Assembly (NCBI GenBank): GCA_003640645.1
Contig: QGHH01000037.1
Coordinates: forward strand, 1-47,269
Length of the DNA: 47,269 nucleotides
Source: Fredinandcohnia aciditolerans
Lineage (GTDB): Bacteria > Bacillota > Bacilli > Bacillales > Bacillaceae_L
Reading direction: 5' to 3'
The position numbers were made by a program, and so were the translations under genes. Position 1 is the first letter of the stretch, and every line of letters starts with the position of its first letter. The notes beneath the pieces are model-generated. The model searched no databases, was not told where the DNA came from, and saw nothing but the letters and a program-made list of their open reading frames with translations. This document shows positions 1-6,933 of this stretch, one piece after another.

Positions 1-78
1 ACACGTCCTTATAAATGATGATTGTATTATATAATAAAATCTCATTTTACGTTGTCCACTATTAAGACTAACCTCAAT

Positions 79-175
79 CTTCAGACAAGCAAGGGGAAAA
101 TCAGCACTGGTATGTCCGAAGTTGTAGTAACTTCAGACAAGCAAGGGGAATATCAGCACTGCTGTGTCCGAAGTT
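79..175. repeat. two tandem 45-bp hairpin repeats
   Basis: Two near-identical 45-bp units lie at 79-123 and 131-175, 52 bp apart. Each begins CTTCAGACA and ends TGTCCGAAG, so each can fold into a stem of about 9 bp with one mismatch around a loop containing GCAAGGGGAA. The units may be the tail of a longer array cut by the window edge. No coding sense was found in them, and their function is unknown. Confidence 0.7.
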
Positions 176-192
176 GGATAATAGGAATGGGA

Positions 193-221
193 AAGGTAGT
201 GTGAGCGCACTGCCTTTTTTT
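193..221 (+). terminator. rho-independent terminator
   Basis: The arms AGGTAGTG and CACTGCCT pair around a short loop and are followed by seven T. It would end a plus-strand transcript entering from left of the window, after the two hairpin repeats. Confidence 0.7.
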
Positions 222-301
222 ATATTTGATGAATTACGGTCAATAATCATGATTTACTACCGATATTCTCAAAATACTGCCACTAAATAATTCAGAAATA
301 A

Positions 302-353
302 ACACCCCTTTTTTGGTTTGCTACCAATTAGCAGAATCCCTAATAAGGGGTGT
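302..353 (-). terminator. possible terminator after the OsmC gene
   Basis: The arms ACACCCCTT and AAGGGGTGT lie just downstream of the minus-strand OsmC stop codon. The loop is long, about 34 nt, and only a short T-rich stretch follows, so this is a weak call. Nothing else was recognised between 222 and 363. Confidence 0.35.
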
Positions 354-363
354 AACGAACTAG

Positions 364-804
364 CTAATTAATAACTTTAACAACAGGTTCAACGGTTACC
401 TCTACATTTCCTTTCAGTGTTTGTGAAATAAAGCAGGCTGTCTCTGCACGGTGTGCAAGTTGAATTAATTTTTCTTGTAATTCTTCGTCAGCTTGTTTCA
501 CATAAATAACTAGTTTATGGACAATCTTTTCAAAGACTAAGCGCTTTCCATTCTTTCCGACTGTCCCTTCTGTTTCAACATCGAGATGATTGTATTCAAT
601 ATCACGATTAGACAAAATAGCAGCAAGAGTAAGCATATAACAATTTGTAGCTGCTGCAATTAGTAATTCTTCAGGATTTGCTCCTTTACCTGGACCGTCG
701 AGTTGTTTTGGTGCGGAAACCACTGTATGAAGTCCATCGGTTGTAATCGTCCCTTCCCCGTTTCTATTCCCAGTCCATGTACCCTTCACTATAAAAAGAC
801 TCAT
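364..804 (-). CDS. OsmC/Ohr-family peroxiredoxin-like protein
   Basis: This 146-residue protein has the OsmC fold layout. A first conserved cysteine lies in AATNCYMLT (about residue 55) and a second in ETACFIS (about residue 123). In this family the two cysteines form the peroxidatic pair that reduces organic hydroperoxides in the cytoplasm. Length and the N-terminal pattern resemble the YmaD/SACOL1771 branch more than OhrA or OhrB, but that placement is from memory. The ATG start is preceded by a GGGGATGA-type ribosome site. It appears monocistronic, with a possible terminator downstream. The family is secure; the substrate cannot be read from sequence. Confidence 0.85.
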   Translation of the reverse strand: MSLFIVKGTWTGNRNGEGTITTDGLHTVVSAPKQLDGPGKGANPEELLIAAATNCYMLTLAAILSNRDIEYNHLDVETEGTVGKNGKRLVFEKIVHKLVIYVKQADEELQEKLIQLAHRAETACFISQTLKGNVEVTVEPVVKVIN

Positions 805-890
805 ATTTTCATCCCCTCATCATTTTTCTCATCTACCCCTTCTATTATATGCACAAAAAATGGAAACAAGAAAGAGATATATAAGGGAAA

Positions 891-1125
891 CAAAAAGCCG
901 ATTCCGCACGAACGGAATCAGCTTCATCACAAAGGGAATGCCACAAATGCCGTCCCCATATTGTTTCTCAACCTGCACTCTGACAGGTGGGTGTTTGCAT
1001 AACTTGCGTCACCTTCCACAAAAGGAAATGGCATGGTGTTGCAGGTTAGTCTCTTAAACTCCCAAGATTTTAGTATTCGGTTGAAACAATACTAGGAAAC
1101 TAACATCACAGCATTTGTTGTTTAT
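891..1125 (-). ncRNA. structured noncoding RNA, possibly 6S RNA
   Basis: This minus-strand stretch has no credible ORF but has a promoter, many complementary segments and a terminator. The ends pair (ACAAATGC near 1112-1119 with GCATTTGT near 944-951), enclosing about 175 nt. Inside, ATTGTTTC plus AACC can pair with GGTT plus GAAACAAT, AACCTGCA pairs with TGCAGGTT, and AGTATT with AATACT. The RNA ends in an 11-bp stem (AGCTGATTCCG with CGGAATCGGCT) followed by TTTTTG on the minus strand at about 923-891. A long imperfect hairpin of about 190 nt with an internal bubble and its own promoter is what Firmicutes 6S RNA looks like, so that is the best guess. The RNA-gene call is firmer than the family name. 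Confidence 0.55.
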
Positions 1126-1131
1126 GACTTC

Positions 1132-1160
1132 ATTTTACCGAACCCTCTAGTAAATGAAAA
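1132..1160 (-). promoter_or_regulatory. sigma-A-like promoter of the structured RNA
   Basis: On the minus strand TTTTCA (1160-1155) and TAAAAT (1137-1132) are separated by 17 bp. Transcription would begin near 1125, just before the first arm of the closing stem of the RNA. Confidence 0.5.
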
Positions 1161-1235
1161 TAGGCGGTTGTTACCAAATCTATATCTATTTGCCTAATTC
1201 ATTTCATATAATAGATATAAAAGGAGGCTATATAG

Positions 1236-2162
1236 ATGAGCTGTACGGATTTTACATTTTTAACGAATGATGGTGTCACGATATTCTATAAAAAATGGGA
1301 AACTGAAGGTAATATATCGCCAAAAGGCGTTATCCAAATTGCTCATGGGATGGCTGAGCATATTGAGCGTTATGATTTATTTGCAAAAGCGTTAATACAA
1401 GAAGGATATGTCGTCTACGGAAACGACCATCGGGGCCACGGAAAAACGGGAAAAAACGCAAGCCTGATGGGCTTTTTTGCAGAGGAAAATGGATTTGATC
1501 TAGTCGTTGAAGACATGCTCCACCTAACAAATATCATTAAAAAGGATTATCCGAACAAACCCATTTTTTTATTCGGACATAGTATGGGCTCATTCTTGTC
1601 TCGGAGATACATACAAACGTATGGTGACCAATTAGCTGGTGTTATTCTATCGGGTACAGGTGGCAATCCCGGACTTATTGGGCAGGTTGGAATTGGCATC
1701 GCAAAGCTTGAAATGAAACGAAAAGGAAAGAGAACAAGTAGTTCCCTTATGAACAAGCTTACGTTCGGTAGTTATAATAAAGCTTTTACACCGACCCGAA
1801 CTGAGTTTGATTGGCTAACTAGAGACGATAGTGAGGTAAATAAGTATATAGAAGACCCACTCTGTGGTGGAATTTTCACAGCAGGCTTCTTTTATGATCT
1901 CGTTAGTGGGGTAGCAAAAGTAAATAAACATAGTACAAATATTAATATACCTAAAGACTTACCGATGTACTTTTTAGCAGGTGATAAAGATCCGGTTGGT
2001 AATTTTTCAAAGGGAATTCTCCAAGCTGCAGATATGTATATAAAATTAGGCATCGAGGATGTAACCGTGAAACTCTATGAAGATAGTAGACATGAAATTT
2101 TGAATGAATTAAATAAAGAAGAAGTGTTTATGGATGTCATCAACTGGTTGAATAGGTATTAA
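1236..2162 (+). CDS. alpha/beta hydrolase, lysophospholipase/monoacylglycerol lipase-like
   Basis: This 308-residue protein has the serine-hydrolase signature of the S33/Hydrolase_4 group. HGMAEH near residue 36 gives the oxyanion region, GHSMGS the nucleophile elbow with the catalytic serine, the acid lies in GDKDPVG, and the histidine in SRHE near the C-terminus. There is no signal peptide, so it should act in the cytoplasm or at the inner membrane face. Relatives cleave monoacylglycerols or lysophospholipids; the true substrate cannot be told. The ATG start follows a strong AAAAGGAGG site, and a TATAAT lies at 1207-1212. It is transcribed alone, divergent from the structured RNA. Confidence 0.85.
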   Translation: MSCTDFTFLTNDGVTIFYKKWETEGNISPKGVIQIAHGMAEHIERYDLFAKALIQEGYVVYGNDHRGHGKTGKNASLMGFFAEENGFDLVVEDMLHLTNIIKKDYPNKPIFLFGHSMGSFLSRRYIQTYGDQLAGVILSGTGGNPGLIGQVGIGIAKLEMKRKGKRTSSSLMNKLTFGSYNKAFTPTRTEFDWLTRDDSEVNKYIEDPLCGGIFTAGFFYDLVSGVAKVNKHSTNINIPKDLPMYFLAGDKDPVGNFSKGILQAADMYIKLGIEDVTVKLYEDSRHEILNELNKEEVFMDVINWLNRY

Positions 2163-2255
2163 TAAAATAGGGTTCCAAAGGTCTTTGCCTCTGAAACCAC
2201 TTAATGAGGAGATATAATAGGGATACACGTGGTGGATTCGCTTAAAACTTATAGA

Positions 2256-2345
2256 TTAATATCTAACATAAGAGACACCCACAATGATTAATAAGATAAA
2301 TAGAACTACGATTAACGCAAAGCTGCTTCCGTATCCACTGCTCAT
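2256..2345 (-). CDS. YjcZ-family sporulation-type micro-protein
   Basis: A 29-residue ORF encodes a glycine/serine-rich N-terminus (MSSGYGSSF) followed by one hydrophobic helix (ALIVVLFILLIIVGVSYV). This is the typical make-up of the small YjcZ family common in Bacillus sporulation gene sets. A strong AAGGAGGTG ribosome site lies 7-8 bases before the ATG. It is a probable single-span membrane or spore-associated peptide. No other gene was recognised between 2163 and 2467. Confidence 0.8.
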   Translation of the reverse strand: MSSGYGSSFALIVVLFILLIIVGVSYVRY

Positions 2346-2467
2346 ATATAGCACCTCCTTATTTAAAGAGATACTACATCGTATGGTAATACAGCTAATT
2401 TGAAATGGACGAACATGGAGATGTCGAAAAAAAGGTTCTTACCTATTTTTTTGCATGTAAAAACAAA

Positions 2468-2500
2468 AACAACATCCACTAGATAATTAGGGATGTTGTT
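2468..2500 (-). terminator. terminator of the TauE/SafE gene
   Basis: A perfect 10-bp stem (AACAACATCC with GGATGTTGTT) abuts the stop codon of the minus-strand permease and is followed on that strand by TTTTTG. Confidence 0.8.
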
Positions 2501-3373
2501 TTAACTAACTTCCTTTTCCTTAAGACGTACCTTAAGAGTATGAAGTAAAAAATGTAAAAGCATATAGAGGCAATAGGAGAACAGTATTAGTAATCCAAGA
2601 AGGTCCATTTGAAACAACTTTAGTAATAAGCTCAACCCGGTAGCAATATACAAACCAGCTAAGAAGTGACGAACCTGCTTATCCTCATACACATTTGTAA
2701 CTCTTGCACCAAGCTGACCACCAATTAATGCCCCAACGATAAGACTCCCGATAACACCAAAATCAAGTTCAACTGTAGATGCATATGTGGCAAAACCTGC
2801 TATTACAATCATAAATACACTTAGCAAGCTTGTACCAACCGCATACTTTGGTTGAAAGGCGAGAACTCCAATCAATAAAGGAACTATAATAAATCCTCCG
2901 CCTACACCTAATACAGTTGAAATAAAACCTGCGAATAAACCAATTAACACAATCTTCACATATGAATATTTGGTATTATGAATGGTTTGCACTTTACTTG
3001 ACGAATTACTCACAAGTATTGAAATTGAAAAATATAAAATAAGTGCAATATACATCAATGGAATTATAGTATTTTCCAACTGATGCTTTCCAAGTAATAA
3101 TACAAATGGGTGAGCAAGTTGAGTGGCAATAATTCCACTTATCCCAATCATAATCGATGTTTCCCATTTAATATTTTTTAGGCGAAAATGTGCAAAAACA
3201 CCAGAAAGTGATGTTGCAACTGTATATAAAAGGCTTGTTGCGATTGCTATAACTGGAGAAAATCCCATTAGAATTAATGTTGGTGTAAGAATAAAGCCAC
3301 CGCCGATACCAAAAAAGCCCGACATTACTCCAACACAAAGACCTAATATGAGGTAAATAAGTAAGTCCTGCAA
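2501..3373 (-). CDS. TauE/SafE (DUF81) family membrane permease
   Basis: The protein is about 290 residues with seven or eight hydrophobic helices. It shows the paired family signature GIGGGF near the N-terminus and GVGGGF in the second half, the internal duplication of TauE/SafE transporters. Members export sulfite or sulfoacetate-type anions or move other small organic anions; the substrate is not readable here. The reading frame is open back to an ATG at 3478, but TTG at 3373 is preferred because AAAGGAG sits 7 bases before it and the next residues (QDLLIYLILGL) match the usual family start. It lies just downstream of the RluA-type gene, probably cotranscribed, with a terminator at its end. 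Confidence 0.85.
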   Translation of the reverse strand: MQDLLIYLILGLCVGVMSGFFGIGGGFILTPTLILMGFSPVIAIATSLLYTVATSLSGVFAHFRLKNIKWETSIMIGISGIIATQLAHPFVLLLGKHQLENTIIPLMYIALILYFSISILVSNSSSKVQTIHNTKYSYVKIVLIGLFAGFISTVLGVGGGFIIVPLLIGVLAFQPKYAVGTSLLSVFMIVIAGFATYASTVELDFGVIGSLIVGALIGGQLGARVTNVYEDKQVRHFLAGLYIATGLSLLLKLFQMDLLGLLILFSYCLYMLLHFLLHTLKVRLKEKEVS

Positions 3374-3477
3374 AGGCAAACTCCTTTCCTTATTCACTTT
3401 GTGTCCAATATTATACAGGAAAAAAGAAATTCCTGCATGTATCCAATACCCAGTATGTGGAAAATTGGATGGATGCA

Positions 3478-4377
3478 TTATGAAAAAATAAGCGAGTTAT
3501 CCAGAAAAGGTGCCTCACACATAATTTTCTCGTTGGTAAGAGGGTGCAGCAAGCTAATTTTGGCAGCGTGCAGTGCTTGTCTTGGAATAATTGGTTGTCC
3601 ACCATACAAGGTATCTCCCACAAGTGGGTACCCTAGATGGCTCATATGAACGCGTATTTGATGAGTACGACCTGTTAACAGTTCAAGCTCCACCAATGTC
3701 ATTTTTTTATTGTCGATTGTTTGAATGACATTAAATTTTGTAATCGCCTTTTGTCCTGTCGGAGATACTCTTCTACGAGTCGGATGATGTCGATCCCGAC
3801 CAATCGAGGCATCTATCGTTCCTTTTTTTTGTTTGATTATTCCATGCACTAAAGCTATATAAGTCCGCTTAATTTCACGTTTTTCCAATCTGCGGTCTAA
3901 AATTGATGAAGCTAATTTATGCTTCGCAAAAATTACAGCTCCTGTTGTGTCACGGTCAAGGCGATGAATATGACGAATTTTTGTGTGCACTCCGTTCGCT
4001 TGGAAATGGTAGGCAATAGCGTTAGCAAGTGTACCTAGTTGACCTTCCACATTTGGGTGTGTATCCATTCCTGCTGGTTTATTTGCAATTAGGAGATGGT
4101 CATCCTCATATAAAACTTGTAAGTCAGCTATATATTCTGGTGACACTCCATATTCCTCTTCAGGGAAAAGACGAACTTGAAGTTTATCATTTTGTTTAAG
4201 CAACGTGTTTAAATTCTTGGTTTCCCCGTTAAGTCTCGTCCCCTTTTCCATACGAAACTGATGAACCATTTGCTTCGGCATTGTCCATTCAGTCTTAAGA
4301 ACGTCTTCAATGGTGATACCTTCCCAATTACTTGGAACAGTAACTTCGAACCATTCTCCAAATCGTTTTGTTAACAT
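3478..4377 (-). CDS. yhcT: RluA-family 23S rRNA/tRNA pseudouridine synthase (YhcT-like)
   Basis: This 299-residue protein has the RluA catalytic motif HRLDRDTTG, where the aspartate after HRL is the catalytic residue, and the later LLTGRTHQIRVH signature. It isomerises uridine to pseudouridine in structured RNA; the site cannot be predicted. An S4-like N-terminal part with RLNGE-type residues precedes the catalytic domain. The ATG has an AAAGGATGG ribosome site. The symbol rests on gene order: B. subtilis has yhcT beside yhcU, and the divergent neighbour here looks like YhcU. Family is certain; the yhcT assignment is fair. Confidence 0.8.
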   Translation of the reverse strand: MLTKRFGEWFEVTVPSNWEGITIEDVLKTEWTMPKQMVHQFRMEKGTRLNGETKNLNTLLKQNDKLQVRLFPEEEYGVSPEYIADLQVLYEDDHLLIANKPAGMDTHPNVEGQLGTLANAIAYHFQANGVHTKIRHIHRLDRDTTGAVIFAKHKLASSILDRRLEKREIKRTYIALVHGIIKQKKGTIDASIGRDRHHPTRRRVSPTGQKAITKFNVIQTIDNKKMTLVELELLTGRTHQIRVHMSHLGYPLVGDTLYGGQPIIPRQALHAAKISLLHPLTNEKIMCEAPFLDNSLIFS

Positions 4378-4460
4378 GCAACCATCCTTTAGATTTTATC
4401 TGTTTTCTGTCTTTTAAAAGTATATCCAATCCACGTAATAAATGTAAGAGAAAGGTGGTT

Positions 4461-4949
4461 ATGGAGGAAAGACTTACCGTACCAAAAACAAAGAATCCTG
4501 TGTTATTCTATTCTTATTACTATGGAGATACAAGGGTGGGTTTTACATTGAAAATTGTAGTAGCATCAACTCCTGAGCAGGAACATCATATTACGGAGCT
4601 AGTCGATTATATGTATTCTTCAATCTTTCCAACCTATTTTGAAGATGAGTATATTACAAAACTTGAAAAGTGGAATGTGTTAGCACCAAAAGAGGAAGAC
4701 GTATACTATAATCGAACATTGGATAAGGCTTTTAAAGTCATGTCAAGCCTTCAAGCGATTATTGCTGTTTTGGAAACAATTCGGGAAGAAGGCTACCAAG
4801 AATATCACGGGGAAATCTTTGCCAAAAATGTGCAAATCTTAAATGATTACGGCTATTTGTTTCCATTCACTATCGAAGAGTTTCAATGTGTGAATAATCC
4901 AGACGTATTAAGTAAATATTCAAAACCAGCCAATAAATATCTAGCTTAA
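4461..4949 (+). CDS. yhcU: YhcU-like protein (DUF5365 type), function unknown
   Basis: The product is a 162-residue soluble, acidic protein with many aromatic residues (PVLFYSYYYGDTRVGF near the start, IFPTYFEDEYITKLEKW in the middle). There is no signal peptide or membrane span. It is divergent from the RluA-type gene, as yhcU is from yhcT in B. subtilis, which is the main reason for the name. The frame is open further upstream, but ATG 4461 is the first start after a ribosome-site-like AGAAAGGTGG. That site is close to the ATG, so the start is not certain. No known catalytic motif was seen. Confidence 0.65.
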   Translation: MEERLTVPKTKNPVLFYSYYYGDTRVGFTLKIVVASTPEQEHHITELVDYMYSSIFPTYFEDEYITKLEKWNVLAPKEEDVYYNRTLDKAFKVMSSLQAIIAVLETIREEGYQEYHGEIFAKNVQILNDYGYLFPFTIEEFQCVNNPDVLSKYSKPANKYLA

Positions 4950-4974
4950 TACATATAGGTAGCGTTGGCCTTTA

Positions 4975-5112
4975 GTCGAAAAGCGCAAGGCACTCAATAA
5001 TTCCAGCTAAAAACAGGCACGCCATGTGCCTAACGCTGGAATCCTAGCAGTCCTGGCAAGTGCGACAAGCATAAGATGAGCGCTGACAGATGGTGCTTGA
5101 AGCTAGACAAGG
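4975..5112. repeat. dispersed Bacillus-type intergenic repeat
   Basis: The stretch from TCGAAAAGCGCAAGGC to GCTTGAAGCTAGACAAGG has the pieces of an intergenic repeat seen in many Bacillaceae: AAAGCGCAAGGC, CGACAAGCATAAGA, GAGCGCTGACAG and GCTAGACA. It holds an internal hairpin, TTCCAGC with GCTGGAA. No other copy was seen in this window, so calling it dispersed rests on memory of other genomes. Confidence 0.45.
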
Positions 5113-5114
5113 AT

Positions 5115-5145
5115 AAAAAAATCCCTGCTCATAGAGTAGGGATTT
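5115..5145 (-). terminator. bidirectional terminator after the thioredoxin-like gene
   Basis: A 12-bp stem (AAATCCCTGCTC with GAGTAGGGATTT, one G-T pair) is flanked by T-runs on both strands. It lies directly after the minus-strand thioredoxin-like gene and faces the yhcU transcript. Confidence 0.85.
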
Positions 5146-5149
5146 TCTT

Positions 5150-5629
5150 TTATTTTGAAGTTGCCATTGCACCTTCAAAGAAAGTTTTAAATTCGTTATG
5201 ATCTGGATGATACCCAACAAGACGTGATACTTCTTCACCATTTTCAAAGTGAATTAATGTAGGGGTATACTCAATTCCGTATTTATTCCAACCTTCCTCA
5301 AACTCAAGAAGATTGTATTTCTTTAAATCAAGTCCCATTTCATCTACCATTGGAATGATGACTGGAGTTGTTTCCTGACAATGTGGACATGTTGGACTGT
5401 AAAAATAAACAGTCATGGTTTCACCATTTTCTAATTTTGTTTCTAATTCGTCAGGTAAAATTTGATTTCCGTAGTTTGGATCATCGAGCTGTTTAACAGT
5501 AGCGGGATCTAGCTTATCTTTCCCATAAGGATTACCTTCCGATTGTTGTTTGTTTTGAGTAGTTGTTACAAAAGCTAATGCTCCGAAAATAGCAACAATA
5601 ATAACTGTAAAAATAATAACTTTTTTCAA
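5150..5629 (-). CDS. membrane-anchored thioredoxin-like protein with CPHC active site
   Basis: This 159-residue protein has an N-terminal hydrophobic helix (KKVIIFTVIIVAIFGALAF) that should anchor it outside the membrane. A thioredoxin fold follows with active site SPTCPHC near residue 82 and the cis-proline region YTPTLIHF. CPHC is the dithiol of oxidising DsbA-type proteins rather than the CGPC of thioredoxin. It lies 3 bp after the DsbB-like gene and starts at a TTG whose GAAGGG site is inside that gene, so the two are probably coupled. The likely job is oxidative folding of exported proteins, re-oxidised by the DsbB partner. It is shorter than BdbD, so no symbol is given. Confidence 0.8.
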   Translation of the reverse strand: MKKVIIFTVIIVAIFGALAFVTTTQNKQQSEGNPYGKDKLDPATVKQLDDPNYGNQILPDELETKLENGETMTVYFYSPTCPHCQETTPVIIPMVDEMGLDLKKYNLLEFEEGWNKYGIEYTPTLIHFENGEEVSRLVGYHPDHNEFKTFFEGAMATSK

Positions 5630-5632
5630 GAT

Positions 5633-6073
5633 TTATTTCCCTTCTTTCAATTTTTTTAGTGTAATAAAACTAGTTATTGCAATAATTGTAAAACCTATTA
5701 ATGCTAAAAAAGGTATAGTTACAAAACCAAACCAGTTAATGTATTGGCCTGTACATGGTACAACACCACATGCGAGTGAGTTCTCACCAACCGCTGGAAT
5801 CTTTTGTACGAGATAATGATAGATTGAAACCGAACCACCGATTAATGACAGGATAAAGGTATAGAGTGCAATGGAATAGTTCTTTTTAAAAATAGCGATT
5901 CCTAAAATAATTACGAGTGGATACATAAAGATACGTTGGTACCAGCAAAGTTCACATGGTGCGAATTTCTGTACTTCTGAAAAATAAAGGCTGCCAAGCG
6001 TGGAAATTAATGCTGCAGCAAATGCGATAAATAAATATGTTTCCAGTACCTTTTCATTTGATTTAGAGTTCAA
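5633..6073 (-). CDS. bdbC: DsbB/BdbC-family disulfide bond formation protein
   Basis: The protein has 146 residues and four hydrophobic helices. The first extracellular cysteine pair is in CELCWYQR (near residue 40) and the second in CGVVPC (near residue 100), both in the usual loops. DsbB-type proteins pass electrons from a thioredoxin-like oxidase to quinone. The gene starts at TTG 6073 behind a GAGGGAGA site and has a good promoter. The thioredoxin-like gene follows at once, so the pair forms a small oxidation operon. The family is clear from both cysteine pairs. Confidence 0.88.
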   Translation of the reverse strand: MNSKSNEKVLETYLFIAFAAALISTLGSLYFSEVQKFAPCELCWYQRIFMYPLVIILGIAIFKKNYSIALYTFILSLIGGSVSIYHYLVQKIPAVGENSLACGVVPCTGQYINWFGFVTIPFLALIGFTIIAITSFITLKKLKEGK

Positions 6074-6107
6074 TCGTCTCCCTCATTCCACATAAAGTAT
6101 ACTAAAA

Positions 6108-6136
6108 ATTATAGTATCACTCTAGACGAATGTAAA
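6108..6136 (-). promoter_or_regulatory. sigma-A promoter of the bdbC operon
   Basis: On the minus strand TTTACA (6136-6131) and TATAAT (6113-6108) are separated by exactly 17 bp, about 35 bp upstream of the bdbC start. Confidence 0.75.
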
Positions 6137-6200
6137 ATGTAAAATCTTGAAGTGAAGATATATATGTGGACAATTTGTGACAAAAATGGTAGAGAGAAAA

Positions 6201-6228
6201 TGGACATTGCTTATTAATTCTTTATAAT
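6201..6228 (+). promoter_or_regulatory. sigma-A promoter of the HAD-lyase operon
   Basis: TGGACA (6201-6206) and TATAAT (6223-6228) have a 16-bp spacer and lie 34 bp before the GTG start of the HAD gene. Confidence 0.7.
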
Positions 6229-6261
6229 AGTAGGTGGATTAGATAGACAGGAGATGGTGAA

Positions 6262-6921
6262 GTGATAAAGGCAGTTATTTTTGATTTTGATGGCTTAATT
6301 TATGATACAGAAACCAATGAATATAATGTGTTAAATGAAATCTTTCAAGAGCATGGTTCCGAGCTACCAATGTCCGTGTGGGGAAAGGTAATTGGAACGC
6401 AAGCAGGATTCAACGCCCTTTCATTTTTAGAAGAGCAAATTGGAAGGAAAGTTGACCACGATGAATTAACCAAGTTGAGAAGGGACCGATTCAATGAACG
6501 AATGAAGGATGAAGGTCCATTACCAGGAGTTGAGGAGTACCTTACAGCTGCAAAGAAAGCAGGATTGAAAATCGGTTTAGCCTCTAGCTCTACTTACGAA
6601 TGGGTATCAAATCACTTAAAAAATCTTTGCTTATTCGATTATTTTGAATGCATCCGTACTTCTGATGATGTTGAAAAGGTAAAACCAGATCCAACCCTAT
6701 ATTTAGAGGCAGCAAAATGCTTAGGCGTGACACCAGAGGAATGTCTAGTCTTTGAAGACTCTGCAAATGGTGCATTAGCAGCAAAACGTGCAGGAATGTA
6801 TTGTGTCGTGATACCGAACCAAGTAACAAAGGATTTAGAATTCTGTGAGGTTGATCATCGCTTGGAGTCGATGGCCTTAATAGAATTAACTCAATTAATT
6901 CAAAAAATTGAAAATCAATAG
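6262..6921 (+). CDS. yhcW: HAD-superfamily phosphatase, beta-phosphoglucomutase/YhcW-like
   Basis: This 219-residue protein shows the HAD motifs in order: DFDGLIYDTE at residues 8-17 with the nucleophilic aspartate, SSST as motif II, a lysine in KVKPDP as motif III, and FEDSANG as motif IV. A helical cap is inserted between motifs I and II, as in subfamily I enzymes. Such enzymes dephosphorylate small sugar phosphates or are beta-phosphoglucomutases. B. subtilis yhcW lies near yhcT/yhcU, which supports the name. GTG 6262 follows CAGGAGATGG. The heparinase-like gene starts only 12 bp downstream, so the phosphatase may serve sugar catabolism. Confidence 0.8.
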   Translation: MIKAVIFDFDGLIYDTETNEYNVLNEIFQEHGSELPMSVWGKVIGTQAGFNALSFLEEQIGRKVDHDELTKLRRDRFNERMKDEGPLPGVEEYLTAAKKAGLKIGLASSSTYEWVSNHLKNLCLFDYFECIRTSDDVEKVKPDPTLYLEAAKCLGVTPEECLVFEDSANGALAAKRAGMYCVVIPNQVTKDLEFCEVDHRLESMALIELTQLIQKIENQ

Positions 6922-6933
6922 GGGAGAGAAGAT

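Noticed and set aside
703-1057. plus-strand ORFs of 99 and 65 codons
   Set aside because: They overlap the OsmC gene and the structured RNA, have no good ribosome site, and their composition is not protein-like.
2168-2206. terminator after the alpha/beta hydrolase
   Set aside because: GGTTCCAAAGG and CCTCTGAAACC pair imperfectly and no T-run follows.
3374-3478. N-terminal extension of the TauE/SafE protein to ATG 3478
   Set aside because: A better TTG start with AAAGGAG lies at 3373 and the extra 35 residues are unlike the family, although the ATG overlaps the RluA stop codon.
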